NCBI GenBank assembly: GCA_002083405.1
Contig: LVWT01000022.1
Location: forward strand, 62,001-126,000
Length of the DNA: 64,000 bases
Source of the DNA: Nitrospira sp. SG-bin2
GTDB taxonomy: Bacteria; Nitrospirota; Nitrospiria; Nitrospirales; Nitrospiraceae
Reading direction: 5' to 3'
Position numbers and translations under genes: made by a program. Shown here in pieces: positions 34,387 to 43,342 of this stretch. The first letter of the stretch is position 1. Each line of letters begins with the position of its first letter. The notes beneath the pieces were generated by a model, which did not search any database, had not been told where the DNA came from, and was given only the letters and a program-made list of their open reading frames with translations.

Positions 34387-37300
34387 ATGCATCCCTTGCT
34401 GGCTCGGCAACTGAAACGGTTAGGTCTTGATGAACGGGATCCGCCGCCGTCACGTGAGGCATGGAGCGAGCTGATTGATCGGATCGATCGGAGCTACATG
34501 GAGGCCGATCAAAGCCATGCGCTCTTGGAACGGTCGCTGGCTCTTTCCTCGAAGGAGATGCAGGATCTCTATGCGCAACTGAAGCAAACCAGCGAGACCC
34601 AGTTGGCGCGGGAGGCTAACAAGCTCCAGGCAGTCTTGCATGCCATGGGGGACGGACTTTGCGTGGTGGATTCAGCCTGGCGGATTCAGATGGTCAACCG
34701 CCAGGCTGAGCAGTTGTTCGGGAAGACCGCGTCCGCCCTCGTGGACTGCTCCGTGTACCGGATGATATCTCCGGGGCCGGAAGAGTATCGGGAAGAGTGT
34801 TTGTTTAGCAACATGACCGTGCCGCCCCTGACGTCGGGCGAACCATATAGGACTGACGATGGGTTGCTGCTCACGGCTGAGGGCCGGCTTGTAGCCATCG
34901 CGTTGGTCGTCACCCCATTGCTGTTTGGCGGGGCGGTCATCGGAGCGGTCCTTGTGTTCAGAGACATTACTCGGCAGAAACAGGCCGAGCAAGAACAGCA
35001 ACAAACCGAAGGCCTTCTTCGTCGCATTCAAGTGGGATTATCCGCGTTGGCGAAAAGTCCGCAGATCTATGGCGGCGATCTTGAAGAAGCCTGCCGGACG
35101 GTGACCCGTGTGGCCGCGGAGTGTCTTCAGGCGGAACGGGTCAGCATCTGGTTTTTTACGGCGGACCGTTCCGTCATGCGATGCGCCGATCGCTATCAAC
35201 TGGCCGCGCAATCTCACTCCCACGGCGGTGAACTCTCCGCGACTGCGTATCCGCGATACTTTCAGGAATTGGAGGCCGAGCGAATCGTGGCCGCCGATGA
35301 CGCGCAACGCGACCCGAGAACGCTGGAGTTTGCCGAGAATTATTTCGCGCCGGCCGGGATCGCGTCCACGCTTGATGCGCCCATTCGTTCGGAAGGCAAG
35401 ATGATCGGGGCAATATGGCACGAACACATCGGACCTCTTCGGCATTGGAAGCTTGAAGAGCAACACTTTGCCGTTTCGATCGCCAATACGGTGACCTTGG
35501 CCATCGAGGCGGCTGAAAGGCGGAAGGCCGAGCAGGCATTGCGGACTAGCGAGGGACGTCTGATGACGACGGTTCAAAACACGAATATTGGGATTTGGGA
35601 CTGGGATCTCGATTCGAAGGATCTGTATTTGTCGCCCGAATGGAAGCGGCAGTTGGGGTATGGCGATCACGAACTCGACAATACGTTCCAAGAATGGGAA
35701 GGCCGGATTCATCCTGAGGACCATGATCGCGCGCTGGACACCATCGAACGCTATCTGAGCAGGAGGGATGCGCAGATCGAGATCGAACATCGTCTTCGTC
35801 ATAAAGACGGATCCTATCGATGGATTCTTGCCCGCGGAACGATCATCAAGAATGATGACAGGACCTCGCCGCACATGGTCGGCATCAATATCGATGTGAC
35901 CGACCGCAAAACGGCGGAAGGGCTGCTCCGTCAGGCCAAAGAAACTGCCGAAGCCGCCAGCCTGGCCAAAAGCCAGTTTCTGGCGAACATGAGCCATGAG
36001 ATTCGGACTCCCATGAACGGCGTGCTGGGAATGGCTGAACTCTTGCTCCGAAGTTCTCTCGGGAGCAAGGAACAGCGCGTGGCTCAATCCATCCGTGAAT
36101 CCGGCATGGCGCTGCTTGCAATCATCAACGACATTCTCGATTTTTCGAAAATCGAAGCCGGGAAATTGCGGCTGGAGTCGATTCATTTCGATGTTCGGAA
36201 GACGATTCAGGACGCGGTACAGTTGTTGGAACCCGTCGCCCAAAGAAAACAGCTGGCCTTGAATTGTCACATCGACGAAGAGATGCCCTCGCATTATATC
36301 GGTGACCCGGCGAGGCTCAGGCAGATTCTCCTGAACCTAGTCGGCAATGCGATCAAATTTACGGAACGTGGATCGGTTGACGTGTCCGTTTGTCTCGATG
36401 GGTCGAAAAAGGGGTGGCAAGGGATCTCGGTGTTGGTCCGCGACACCGGTATTGGAATTGCTCCTGACGTCCAAGCCTCCATCTTCGAGTCGTTTTCCCA
36501 AGCCGACGGTTCGACGACGAGGACGTATGGCGGGACTGGGCTGGGGCTGGCCATCGCCAGGCAACTTGTCACGCTGATGGGCGGGGATATCGAGCTTCGC
36601 AGCTCGCTTGGAAAAGGCTCCAGCTTCAGGTTTACCGCGTATTTCGAGCGAAGCGACGCGGCTCAGCGGCCGGCGCCGTCGCCTCTCTCGACGTGCGACA
36701 TCGACTCTGAAACATTCACGCCGTCACCGTTCGGTTTCGCAGAGGCGCGCATTCTGCTAGTCGAAGACAACTCCGTCAATCGCAAAGTTGCTTGCGGCAT
36801 GCTGGAACTGTTGCAGTGCCGAGTCGATACGGCGGAGAACGGGCGAGAGGCGGTCGCCGCGTCGGCAGCGACGGAGTATGCGCTTGTCTTCATGGATTGC
36901 CAGATGCCGGAGATGGATGGGCTGACCGCGACTCGATTGATCAGGGAGCGGGAAGTTAGTCAAGGGTCAAGGGTCAAGGGTCGATCGAGAGAAGAGGACG
37001 CCGTCGCCGCTCCGATGACCGCCGTGCGTGTTCCCATCGTCGCTCTTACGGCGCATGCCATGCAGGGCGATCGTGAATTGTGCCTGGCCGCCGGCATGGA
37101 CGATTACCTCACGAAACCCTTTACGCTGTCACAGTTGAGCCAGGTCCTCTCCCGCTGGCTTCCACGGGTGAAGGCAATTCAGGCCGATAGGGTCACGCTG
37201 CCTCACGGTGCGGCATCCCAGCCTATTGCCGGCGAACGACAGGCGTGCTTGCCCAAGATGGACGCTTTGGATGGGTGGGCCGCTGATTCGCCGATCGTCG

Positions 37301-37653
37301 ATCCCGCCGCCTTTGCCGCCATTCGAGGGCTCCAACGTCCGGGACAACCCAGCATCTTGGCCCGTGTATTGGCTGAATATGTCGAAGCGTCCCCGGACAT
37401 CGTGGCAGGCATGCGCGGCGCCGTCCGTATTCGCGATGCAACCGCGCTGCGGGAGGCCGCCCATCGACTCAAGTCCAGCAGCGCTCAGCTGGGAGCTGCG
37501 ACGCTGGCGGACATTTGTCGCGAACTGGAGACGATGAGCGCCGGCCAAGAGTGGAATCGCCTCGATGAGATCGTGAGCCAGCTTGAACGGCGCTTCGCGT
37601 CCGTCTGCGCCGTTTTTCAGAAGGAACTGGATCAAGCGAGAAGGGCGGCATGA
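34387..37653 (+). CDS. Hybrid histidine kinase: PAS-GAF-PAS-HisKA-HATPase-REC-HPt
   Basis: The 1088-aa cytoplasmic kinase starts 6 bp after the FIST gene. An N-terminal helical region and a PAS domain (about 75-195) are followed by GAF (about 215-375), a second PAS/PAC (about 385-510, ending HMVGINIDVTDRK) and the H-box MSHEIRTPMNG with His537. HATPase N/G boxes (GNAIKFTERG, GGTGLGLAIARQL) and a receiver with Asp837 (MDCQMPEMDG) come next, and an HPt domain with His1026 (AHRLKSSSAQLG) ends the protein. The receiver carries a short in-frame heptamer insertion (36959-36983). No membrane helix is seen, so it senses a cytoplasmic signal. ATGA coupling joins it to the next kinase. Confidence 0.92.
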   Translation: MHPLLARQLKRLGLDERDPPPSREAWSELIDRIDRSYMEADQSHALLERSLALSSKEMQDLYAQLKQTSETQLAREANKLQAVLHAMGDGLCVVDSAWRIQMVNRQAEQLFGKTASALVDCSVYRMISPGPEEYREECLFSNMTVPPLTSGEPYRTDDGLLLTAEGRLVAIALVVTPLLFGGAVIGAVLVFRDITRQKQAEQEQQQTEGLLRRIQVGLSALAKSPQIYGGDLEEACRTVTRVAAECLQAERVSIWFFTADRSVMRCADRYQLAAQSHSHGGELSATAYPRYFQELEAERIVAADDAQRDPRTLEFAENYFAPAGIASTLDAPIRSEGKMIGAIWHEHIGPLRHWKLEEQHFAVSIANTVTLAIEAAERRKAEQALRTSEGRLMTTVQNTNIGIWDWDLDSKDLYLSPEWKRQLGYGDHELDNTFQEWEGRIHPEDHDRALDTIERYLSRRDAQIEIEHRLRHKDGSYRWILARGTIIKNDDRTSPHMVGINIDVTDRKTAEGLLRQAKETAEAASLAKSQFLANMSHEIRTPMNGVLGMAELLLRSSLGSKEQRVAQSIRESGMALLAIINDILDFSKIEAGKLRLESIHFDVRKTIQDAVQLLEPVAQRKQLALNCHIDEEMPSHYIGDPARLRQILLNLVGNAIKFTERGSVDVSVCLDGSKKGWQGISVLVRDTGIGIAPDVQASIFESFSQADGSTTRTYGGTGLGLAIARQLVTLMGGDIELRSSLGKGSSFRFTAYFERSDAAQRPAPSPLSTCDIDSETFTPSPFGFAEARILLVEDNSVNRKVACGMLELLQCRVDTAENGREAVAASAATEYALVFMDCQMPEMDGLTATRLIREREVSQGSRVKGRSREEDAVAAPMTAVRVPIVALTAHAMQGDRELCLAAGMDDYLTKPFTLSQLSQVLSRWLPRVKAIQADRVTLPHGAASQPIAGERQACLPKMDALDGWAADSPIVDPAAFAAIRGLQRPGQPSILARVLAEYVEASPDIVAGMRGAVRIRDATALREAAHRLKSSSAQLGAATLADICRELETMSAGQEWNRLDEIVSQLERRFASVCAVFQKELDQARRAA
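36959..36986. repeat. Single-arm heptamer array E inside a receiver domain
   Basis: Three perfect copies of GTCAAGG are followed by GTCGATC (36959-36986). They are translated as SQGSRVKGRSR in the loop after the receiver's third helix. No complementary arm is found downstream, so this copy is either half of an element or a simple tandem expansion. Confidence 0.7.
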
Positions 37654-39764
37654 TGAGCGCATATCGGCCGAAGGTCTTGATCATCGACGACGACATCGTC
37701 ATGCGTCTGCTGGCTCGTGAAGCGCTTGAACTCTCCGGTTGGCTGGTCGAAGAAGCTGAAAATGGACGGCGCGGCCTGGAGGCGGTCATCGCGAGGCCCC
37801 CGGATCTGGTGCTGCTGGATATTCTGATGCCTGAAATGAACGGGTTTGCGGTCTGCGCCGAGTTGCGGAAGCTGCCGGAAAGCGCACATACGCCGGTGTT
37901 GATGCTGACAGGATTGGAGGATTATCGTTCGATCACCGAAGCCTACGAGGCTGGCGCCACCGACTTTATCCTCAAGCCGATCAACGGGCTCCTGCTCGGA
38001 CACCGGGCGCGGTATATGCTGCGGGCGGGGGACGCCATGAAAGAGCTTCGAGACAGCCGGGAGAAGCTCGTCCAGGCGCGCGACACCGCGCTTGAAACGG
38101 CGCGGCTGAAATCGGAGTTTCTTGCCACGATTAGCCATGAGATTCGGACCCCCATGAACGGCGTCATCGGGATGACGGGGCTGCTCCTCGACACGACGCT
38201 TTCCAATGAGCAACGCGAATATGCGGAGGCGGTCCGCCGATCAGGCGAACATTTGTTGGACATCATTAACGACATTCTGGATTTCTCCAAGGTCGAAGCG
38301 GGCAAGCTCGAGATGGAGTGCCTTAATTTTGATGTGCGCTCGACGGTTGAAGATGCGATTGGCCTCGTCAGCGAGCAGGCGTATAGCAAAGGCCTCGAGA
38401 TTGCCTGCCTTGTACAGGCCGGCGTGCCTGCGGGGTTCCGTGGAGATCCTGGCCGGCTTCGCCAGATTCTGGTCAATCTGCTCGGTAACGCCATCAAGTT
38501 TACTGAGCGCGGGGAAGTCGTCCTGATGGTCAAGGTTGAGGTCGATCTCGGCAAGGAGGAGGGGGCTGGAACAGCCGCACTTCCGCCCGCATATATCTCG
38601 TCCCGCGAACCATGCGCGATGCTACGATTTGAAGTGACGGATACTGGGATTGGGCTCACACCGGAGCAGCGGGCGAAACTATTTCAACCGTTCACTCAAG
38701 CGGATGGTTCTACCACGAGGAAGTTCGGAGGCACCGGCCTCGGACTGGCCATCTGCAAACAGCTTGCGGAACTGATGGGCGGACGGATTGGTGTGAACAG
38801 TACAGTTGGGCAGGGTAGCACCTTTTGGTTCACTGCTCGATTCAGTCTCCAGCCGGAGAGTGAATCGAGCGCAGCCCCGCTCCCGGTAGCGCTCCAAGGC
38901 AGCCGAATTCTAATCGTGGACGATCACGCCACGAACCGGAACATTCTTGAACATTATCTCAGTGAGAATGGAGTCACGCATGAAAGTGCAGAGAATGGGG
39001 CTCAAGCGGTACAGTGCCTGCGCAACGCGGCGGATCGGCAGATCCCATTTGACGTGGCTATTGTAGATGTGCTGATGCCGGGTATGGACGGTCTGGAATT
39101 AGCCCGGATAATCAAGTCCGAACAGGTGATCAGCGCCACGCGTCTGGTGCTTCTGACATCGGTTGGCCGGCGCGGGGACGCCAAGGCAGCTCAAGACGCT
39201 GGATTTGCAGCCTACCTGACGAAACCGATTCGTCAATCGCAGCTCTACGAGTGTCTCAGCCTCGTTCTTGCCGACTCCTCCGATGTCGTTTCTTCGGCTC
39301 CTCGGACCACCGCACCTATTATTACCCGTCATAGTCTGGGAGAAGTTTGGGCGCGGTCCCGGAAACGCATTCTCGTGGCGGAAGATAATCCGATCAATCA
39401 AAAGATTGCGGTGAAGATGATCGAGAAGCTCGGTTACCGGGTGGACGTTGCAGGGAATGGGCGTGAGGCGATCGAGGCGAGCGGGCGGATCCATTATGAC
39501 TTGGTGTTCATGGATTGCCAAATGCCGGAGATGGATGGTTTTGAAGCGACCAAGGGCATTCGCGCGCGAGAACAAGGAGTTTGCCATACCCCGATCGTGG
39601 CCATGACGGCTAATGCGATGAAGGAGGATCGTGAGCGTTGCTTGGAGGCAGGGATGGACGACTATCTTAGTAAACCAGTTGCGAGCAACTCCCTGGCAGC
39701 GGTCCTGGACCGCTGGGTACCTCACGAAACAGCCCCCACGGAAGCGGAGCTTGGAATCCCGTAG
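37650..39764 (+). CDS. Hybrid histidine kinase: REC-HisKA-HATPase-REC-REC
   Basis: The 704-aa protein overlaps the previous kinase by 4 bp (ATGA). It begins with a receiver (acceptor Asp57 in LLDILMPEMNG), then a short coiled coil and the HisKA box ISHEIRTPMNG with His163. HATPase boxes (GNAIKFTERG, VTDTGIGLTP, GGTGLGLAICKQL) follow. Two tandem receivers end the protein, with Asp473 (IVDVLMPGMDG) and Asp622 (FMDCQMPEMDG). It has no sensory domain of its own, so its N-terminal receiver probably takes phosphate from the HPt of the upstream kinase, making a relay within the operon. The final output regulator is not in the cluster. Confidence 0.92.
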   Translation: MMSAYRPKVLIIDDDIVMRLLAREALELSGWLVEEAENGRRGLEAVIARPPDLVLLDILMPEMNGFAVCAELRKLPESAHTPVLMLTGLEDYRSITEAYEAGATDFILKPINGLLLGHRARYMLRAGDAMKELRDSREKLVQARDTALETARLKSEFLATISHEIRTPMNGVIGMTGLLLDTTLSNEQREYAEAVRRSGEHLLDIINDILDFSKVEAGKLEMECLNFDVRSTVEDAIGLVSEQAYSKGLEIACLVQAGVPAGFRGDPGRLRQILVNLLGNAIKFTERGEVVLMVKVEVDLGKEEGAGTAALPPAYISSREPCAMLRFEVTDTGIGLTPEQRAKLFQPFTQADGSTTRKFGGTGLGLAICKQLAELMGGRIGVNSTVGQGSTFWFTARFSLQPESESSAAPLPVALQGSRILIVDDHATNRNILEHYLSENGVTHESAENGAQAVQCLRNAADRQIPFDVAIVDVLMPGMDGLELARIIKSEQVISATRLVLLTSVGRRGDAKAAQDAGFAAYLTKPIRQSQLYECLSLVLADSSDVVSSAPRTTAPIITRHSLGEVWARSRKRILVAEDNPINQKIAVKMIEKLGYRVDVAGNGREAIEASGRIHYDLVFMDCQMPEMDGFEATKGIRAREQGVCHTPIVAMTANAMKEDRERCLEAGMDDYLSKPVASNSLAAVLDRWVPHETAPTEAELGIP

Positions 39765-39865
39765 CCATAAGGTGGTCGCAGCTACCGCAGGTATTTCCTC
39801 ACCCGTTCTCCTCTGCCCATGGCATTATCTGAAACTCTAGAATTCTCCATCAGCGAGCCTTCGCG

Positions 39866-40003
39866 ATCAATCTGTTGAATGAAAAGCTCGAAACCGTTTC
39901 AATCAAACCCACCAAAGCCAACATTGCCGTCAAGCTCGTGGCTCTTGCCTGGACTCCTCACTGGCGGGATGCTGCGGGGCGGCGTACTCAGGCGTGGCAG
40001 TGA
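39866..40003 (+). pseudogene. Orphan copy of the 3' end of the HerA-like ATPase gene
   Basis: The sequence LNEKLETVSIKPTKANIAVK continues to WTPHWRDAAG and ends QAWQ-stop. It repeats the last 43 codons of the HerA-like gene (32652-32785) with about 16 differences in 129 aligned bases, many synonymous. No start or upstream ATPase sequence is present. It is a fragment left by duplication or recombination; together with the parent it brackets the FIST-kinase-kinase block as a direct repeat. Confidence 0.8.
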
Positions 40004-40007
40004 TCCG

Positions 40008-40067
40008 CGTCGCTCGTCGTTTGTGAAGCGTCGTTTGCGAGAAGCGAAATAGGTTTCACGAGAGGCG
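40008..40067. repeat. Heptamer element L
   Basis: Units: CGTCGCT, CGTCGTT, TGTGAAG, CGTCGTT, TGCGAGA, AGCGAAA (40008-40049), then TTTCACG, AGAGGCG (40054-40067). The 7-bp period is clear on the left, but only the last two units are complementary to CGTGAAA/CGCCTCT types, so the hairpin is imperfect. It sits between the pseudogene and the stop codon of the UPF0114 gene. Confidence 0.55.
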
Positions 40068-40072
40068 CCGCG

Positions 40073-40636
40073 TCAGTGCTTCTTCTCCTTTTGCATGATC
40101 TTGTCGGTCCAGGCCAGCAGAATGGCGGACGCGAGGAACGTCATGTGGATGAAGATTTTCCACTTGATGTGCTCGGGGTTCTCGTTTGCCACATCCACGA
40201 ACGCTTTCAGCAGATGAATGCTGGAGATGCCGATGAGCGAGGCCGCGAGCTTAATTTTGATCGTGCCGGGATCGACATGGGTGAGCCAGTCGGGCCGGTC
40301 CGGATGCTGTTCCAGGTCCAGCTTGCTGACGAACGTGGCATAGCCCCCGATGATGACCATGGTCAGCAGATTCGCCACCATCGTGACATCGATCAACCCC
40401 AAGACGCCCAGCATGAAGACGGTTTCATCCATCTTATTGATATGGAGCACCATCTCCCAGAGCTCGACCAAAAACTTGTAGGCATAGAGCAGTTCCGCAA
40501 CAATAAGCCCGCCATACAGCGGGGCTTGAATCCACCGGCTGGCGAACACTGCATATTCGAAGGTCCGTTCGATGGCATTGCCGGATGGCTGGAAGGCTTT
40601 GGAAGCGGGCGTGGACGGCGACGGATGTTCGGACAT
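40073..40636 (-). CDS. UPF0114 (YqhA-like) inner-membrane protein
   Basis: The 187-aa protein starts at the ATG at 40636 behind a GGGGGG tract. It has three or four transmembrane helices and the family segments FASRWIQAPLYGGLIVAELL, MLGVLGLIDVTMVANLLTMV, GGYATFVSKLDLE and HPDRPDWLTHVDPGTIKIKL. An N-terminal tail of about 25 residues is Ser/Pro-rich. Members of the family have no established function. It stands alone; a longer in-frame version of the gene would overlap neighbouring sequence without motifs and is not supported. Confidence 0.85.
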   Translation of the reverse strand: MSEHPSPSTPASKAFQPSGNAIERTFEYAVFASRWIQAPLYGGLIVAELLYAYKFLVELWEMVLHINKMDETVFMLGVLGLIDVTMVANLLTMVIIGGYATFVSKLDLEQHPDRPDWLTHVDPGTIKIKLAASLIGISSIHLLKAFVDVANENPEHIKWKIFIHMTFLASAILLAWTDKIMQKEKKH

Positions 40637-40776
40637 GATCCCCCCTGAACAGAATACGCGACTTGAGCGGATTGCTATGAACGTATGTATGGGGCATGAC
40701 CCGTGACGGCGCATGCCCGCTCGTATCCTAATTCCTGCTCGTAGGACTGTCAATTTGAAGAGAGAATCGCAGCTGC

Positions 40777-41505
40777 CTATGCAGCCTGTGGTGCGATGTC
40801 CGTGGCGCCTGTCAGTAAGACAGGTGCTGACTCGTGGGGAGTTTGCAGTTCTTGCACCAGCTCCGCAGCGCGTTTCCCGGATAGTTTGATCCGTTCGGCG
40901 CAGGCCCGCGCCGGGTCGTTTGTCGGGAGTCGTGCGAGAAGCATATCGGCGAAGCCATTGATGGAGGTCATGGCATTGTTCAACGCATGCGTCAGTTCCT
41001 GCATTCTCGGCGGGAGGACGGTTGTTTCTTCGGGCGGGGACGATCTGGCACCGATTTTCGCCAGGTTGGCTCGGATCATGGCGCATTCGATTGTGAGCCG
41101 GAAGACAGCCGGCGAGGTGCCGGTGATGGCAAGGACTTCGTGGGCTCCGGCGCGGATGGCGTCGAGCCGGACAGTCTCATCGATAATGGCTCCGTAGGCG
41201 ATGAGCCCGCTGTCTGGCGCGGTCAGGCGCAAGGCGCGGACAGCGTCGAGCCATTTGTAGTCGGATACTGCCAGGCTGATAAGAATCAAGGGAACTCGGC
41301 GTGAAGAGAGGTAGGTCATGCCCTCCAGTAAGGAACGGGCTACCCCAAGATCGAGTGATTCGTGAAAAAGATTGAACAGCAGATCTTGCACCTTGAGGGC
41401 AAGGCCTCTCTCAGGCTCGATCAGCAGAATCGGCGTCGGCTGCGACGTCTGCGAGGACGATAAGGCCATGAGTTTTTCTGCCGTGTGTGTTGACAGGGCA
41501 CTCAA
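40777..41505 (-). CDS. Degenerate receiver fused to a DHp-like helical domain, no ATPase
   Basis: In this 242-aa protein, residues about 25-140 look like a response-regulator fold (PILLIEPERGLALKVQDLLF, VPLILISLAVSDYKWLDAV, GAHEVLAI). The phospho-acceptor position lies in LAVSD rather than the usual D-x-x-M-P-x-M-D-G, so it is probably a pseudo-receiver. Residues about 165-225 (RMQELTHALNNAMTSINGFA) match the NtrB/HWE-like dimerisation helix with a His-x-x-x-Asn pattern. Kinase ATP-binding boxes are absent. It may be a phosphotransfer or scaffold protein for the two-component pair encoded 260 bp upstream. An ATG at residue 13 is an alternative start. Confidence 0.55.
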   Translation of the reverse strand: MSALSTHTAEKLMALSSSQTSQPTPILLIEPERGLALKVQDLLFNLFHESLDLGVARSLLEGMTYLSSRRVPLILISLAVSDYKWLDAVRALRLTAPDSGLIAYGAIIDETVRLDAIRAGAHEVLAITGTSPAVFRLTIECAMIRANLAKIGARSSPPEETTVLPPRMQELTHALNNAMTSINGFADMLLARLPTNDPARACAERIKLSGKRAAELVQELQTPHESAPVLLTGATDIAPQAA

Positions 41506-41763
41506 CGCTCCTTTTTCGGCAGTCCGCCATGAATCTTGAGCCTGTCCTGCCGGCTGCTTTAGTGGGCTGTCGTAAGAGCGTCAACAGACCACTCAGGCAT
41601 TGTGGATCAGAACAGGTTTGGTCACAGGATAAAGTTGAGCCTGAGGCGGTGTCTGTTGGGGGGGGCGAGGTTCTGGTTTGGAATCGGCAAGATCAATGTC
41701 CAGTGGGGCACGACTCGAAGCCGGAAATATTTTGAATAAACCGTGATGCGGTATGGATCGCCG

Positions 41764-42447
41764 TCAGGCAGACGGGCTGATGGGATTCTCGGCTTCGCTG
41801 GAAGGACATTCGCGCATGAACCAGGCCACGGCTTCCGTGCGGCGGTTCACGTTGAGCTTGGTATAAATGTTGACGAGATAATTCTTGACAGTTTTGTCAC
41901 TCAGCTTCAGCTGAGCGGCAATTTCCTTATTGGTTTTACCCTGTGCCAGCAGGGGCATAATCAGGCGCTCCTGGGGCGACAGCGCTCTCAGTCCCTGAAG
42001 GGGGGATGTCTGGGATACCCCGGTGCGAATCCAATGTAACGCATACTGGGTAATGCGAGGATCGAGGTAGCCGCGGCCTGCTGCAACTGTTCGAATGGCC
42101 TGAGCGAGGTCGTCTAGCTTCACGTCTTTCAGAATGTAGCCATGGGCGCCGCTTTTGATGGCCGCGGCGACAGTGGTGGCCTCAGCATGACCGGTCAGGA
42201 CCAGGACTCGTAGATTGGGCGAGGCATCAAGAAGCCGCCGGCAGGATTCTATACCGGAGACATCGGGTAACTTCATGTCGAGCAGCATCAGATGAGGATG
42301 AAGACGCGCCACGAGTGGCAGTGCATCAGCCAAGGTCCCCGCTTCCCCCACCACCAGGAGGTCCGGTTCACGATCCAGGAAGGTACGGAGCCCCCTCCGG
42401 ACAAGTTCGTGATCGTCAAGAATTACAATGCGAGTGGGGTGTTTCAT
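41764..42447 (-). CDS. NarL/LuxR-type response regulator
   Basis: The 227-aa regulator has a receiver domain (IVILDDHELVRRGLR, acceptor Asp in LMLLDMKLPDVSG, LTGHAEATT, Lys in YILKDV). A C-terminal LuxR-type helix-turn-helix follows (LSPQERLIMPLLAQGKTNKE ... TVKNYLVNIYTKLNV). It overlaps the downstream end of the sensor-kinase gene by 4 bp, so the pair is co-transcribed, kinase first. The kinase gene is divergent from luxI, and the lux-box-like palindrome lies in the shared intergenic region. Target genes are unknown. Confidence 0.92.
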   Translation of the reverse strand: MKHPTRIVILDDHELVRRGLRTFLDREPDLLVVGEAGTLADALPLVARLHPHLMLLDMKLPDVSGIESCRRLLDASPNLRVLVLTGHAEATTVAAAIKSGAHGYILKDVKLDDLAQAIRTVAAGRGYLDPRITQYALHWIRTGVSQTSPLQGLRALSPQERLIMPLLAQGKTNKEIAAQLKLSDKTVKNYLVNIYTKLNVNRRTEAVAWFMRECPSSEAENPISPSA

Positions 42448-43253
42448 ACAGGTGTCAGAATGGGCTCCAACGAGAATTCCGCAATGATATCGGTGCCTCG
42501 GCCTTCCTCGGATTGAATGCGCAATGTTCCGCCGATCTTTTTTGCGCGGGCGGTCATGTTGGCAAGGCCGTAGCCCTGCGGCCGGCCATCTCCCGTAGCG
42601 AACCCTCGTCCGTCGTCGCTGATCTGCAGACGGATTCTGTCGCCGCGCCTGCGGATCGAGATCGTGGCATGGGTAGCCCTGGCATGGCGGACACAGTTGC
42701 TAAGGCCCTCCCGCGCAATGCTTAGCATCTCCCGTTCTTCTTCCTTGGTCAGAACCTCAATGGCAGCGGGGTGAAGATCCAAACGGATCCGCACGTGGCC
42801 AATCTGATCGTAGACCGATTTCAATGTCTGAAGTTCTGTCGTTAGGTCGAATTCCTGCACAACACCCTGGTCGAGCCTGTGAATCATCTGGCGTATGTCG
42901 TGAATGAGCCGATTGATCTGCCCAATGGTGTGGGCGTGAGTCTGTTCAGATTCCGGAGTGGTGTGGCGGTGTCTCCGCCACTCAGCCTCGATATTCAAGC
43001 CGATTGCGTAGAGCGATTGGAGGATGGAGTCGTGAAGGTCGCGTCCGATATGGGTGCGGTCTTCCAGCAGCGCTGACAAGCGCTGCTCCATCGTCCGGAG
43101 TGTATCCATCAGATCTTCCATCTTCGGGTTTCCACGGTGAGCGGATGAGCCTTCCGTGCGCCGTGAAGGACTCGGCGCGTGATTCGCACGCCTATCGAGT
43201 GCGGAATGCCGAAACCCGTCCAGAATGCGGAATCCTTTCCTGCCGTCCGACAT
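42444..43253 (-). CDS. NarX/DegS-type sensor histidine kinase (HisKA_3-HATPase)
   Basis: The 269-aa kinase starts at the ATG at 43253 (GGGGAGG 10 bp upstream). After about 50 basic, unstructured residues come the HisKA_3 box DRTHIGRDLHDSILQSLYAI, containing the phospho-accepting His, and an HATPase with REGLSNCVRHARATHATISI (N box) and DDGRGF/GYGLANM (G boxes). It has no transmembrane helix or recognisable sensor domain, so it either senses a cytoplasmic partner or is driven by the adjacent pseudo-receiver/DHp protein. It is co-transcribed with the NarL-type regulator and divergent from luxI. Confidence 0.9.
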   Translation of the reverse strand: MSDGRKGFRILDGFRHSALDRRANHAPSPSRRTEGSSAHRGNPKMEDLMDTLRTMEQRLSALLEDRTHIGRDLHDSILQSLYAIGLNIEAEWRRHRHTTPESEQTHAHTIGQINRLIHDIRQMIHRLDQGVVQEFDLTTELQTLKSVYDQIGHVRIRLDLHPAAIEVLTKEEEREMLSIAREGLSNCVRHARATHATISIRRRGDRIRLQISDDGRGFATGDGRPQGYGLANMTARAKKIGGTLRIQSEEGRGTDIIAEFSLEPILTPV

Positions 43254-43342
43254 GATGTGCAAACCTCCCCTAAGAGCCTGTTGTGTTGTTGTCTGGATAC
43301 GTTGCCACGACAGACAAGCTCATACCGAATTGTCACGTTCTG

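Larger units (their letters stand above)
39765..40072. other. Gap after the second hybrid kinase
   Basis: The 308 bp hold no intact gene. They contain the duplicated HerA-like 3' fragment and hairpin element L; the first 100 bp show nothing. Confidence 0.5.

Noticed and set aside
35038..36294. 418-codon open frame on the minus strand inside the first hybrid kinase
   Set aside because: It is antisense to PAS, HisKA and HATPase segments with clear motifs, has no ribosome site and no recognisable domain; long antisense frames are common at this GC content.
40637..41086. 150-residue N-terminal extension of the UPF0114 protein
   Set aside because: The extension overlaps the DHp-like gene, is Arg-rich without motif, and the family begins near the ATG at 40636.
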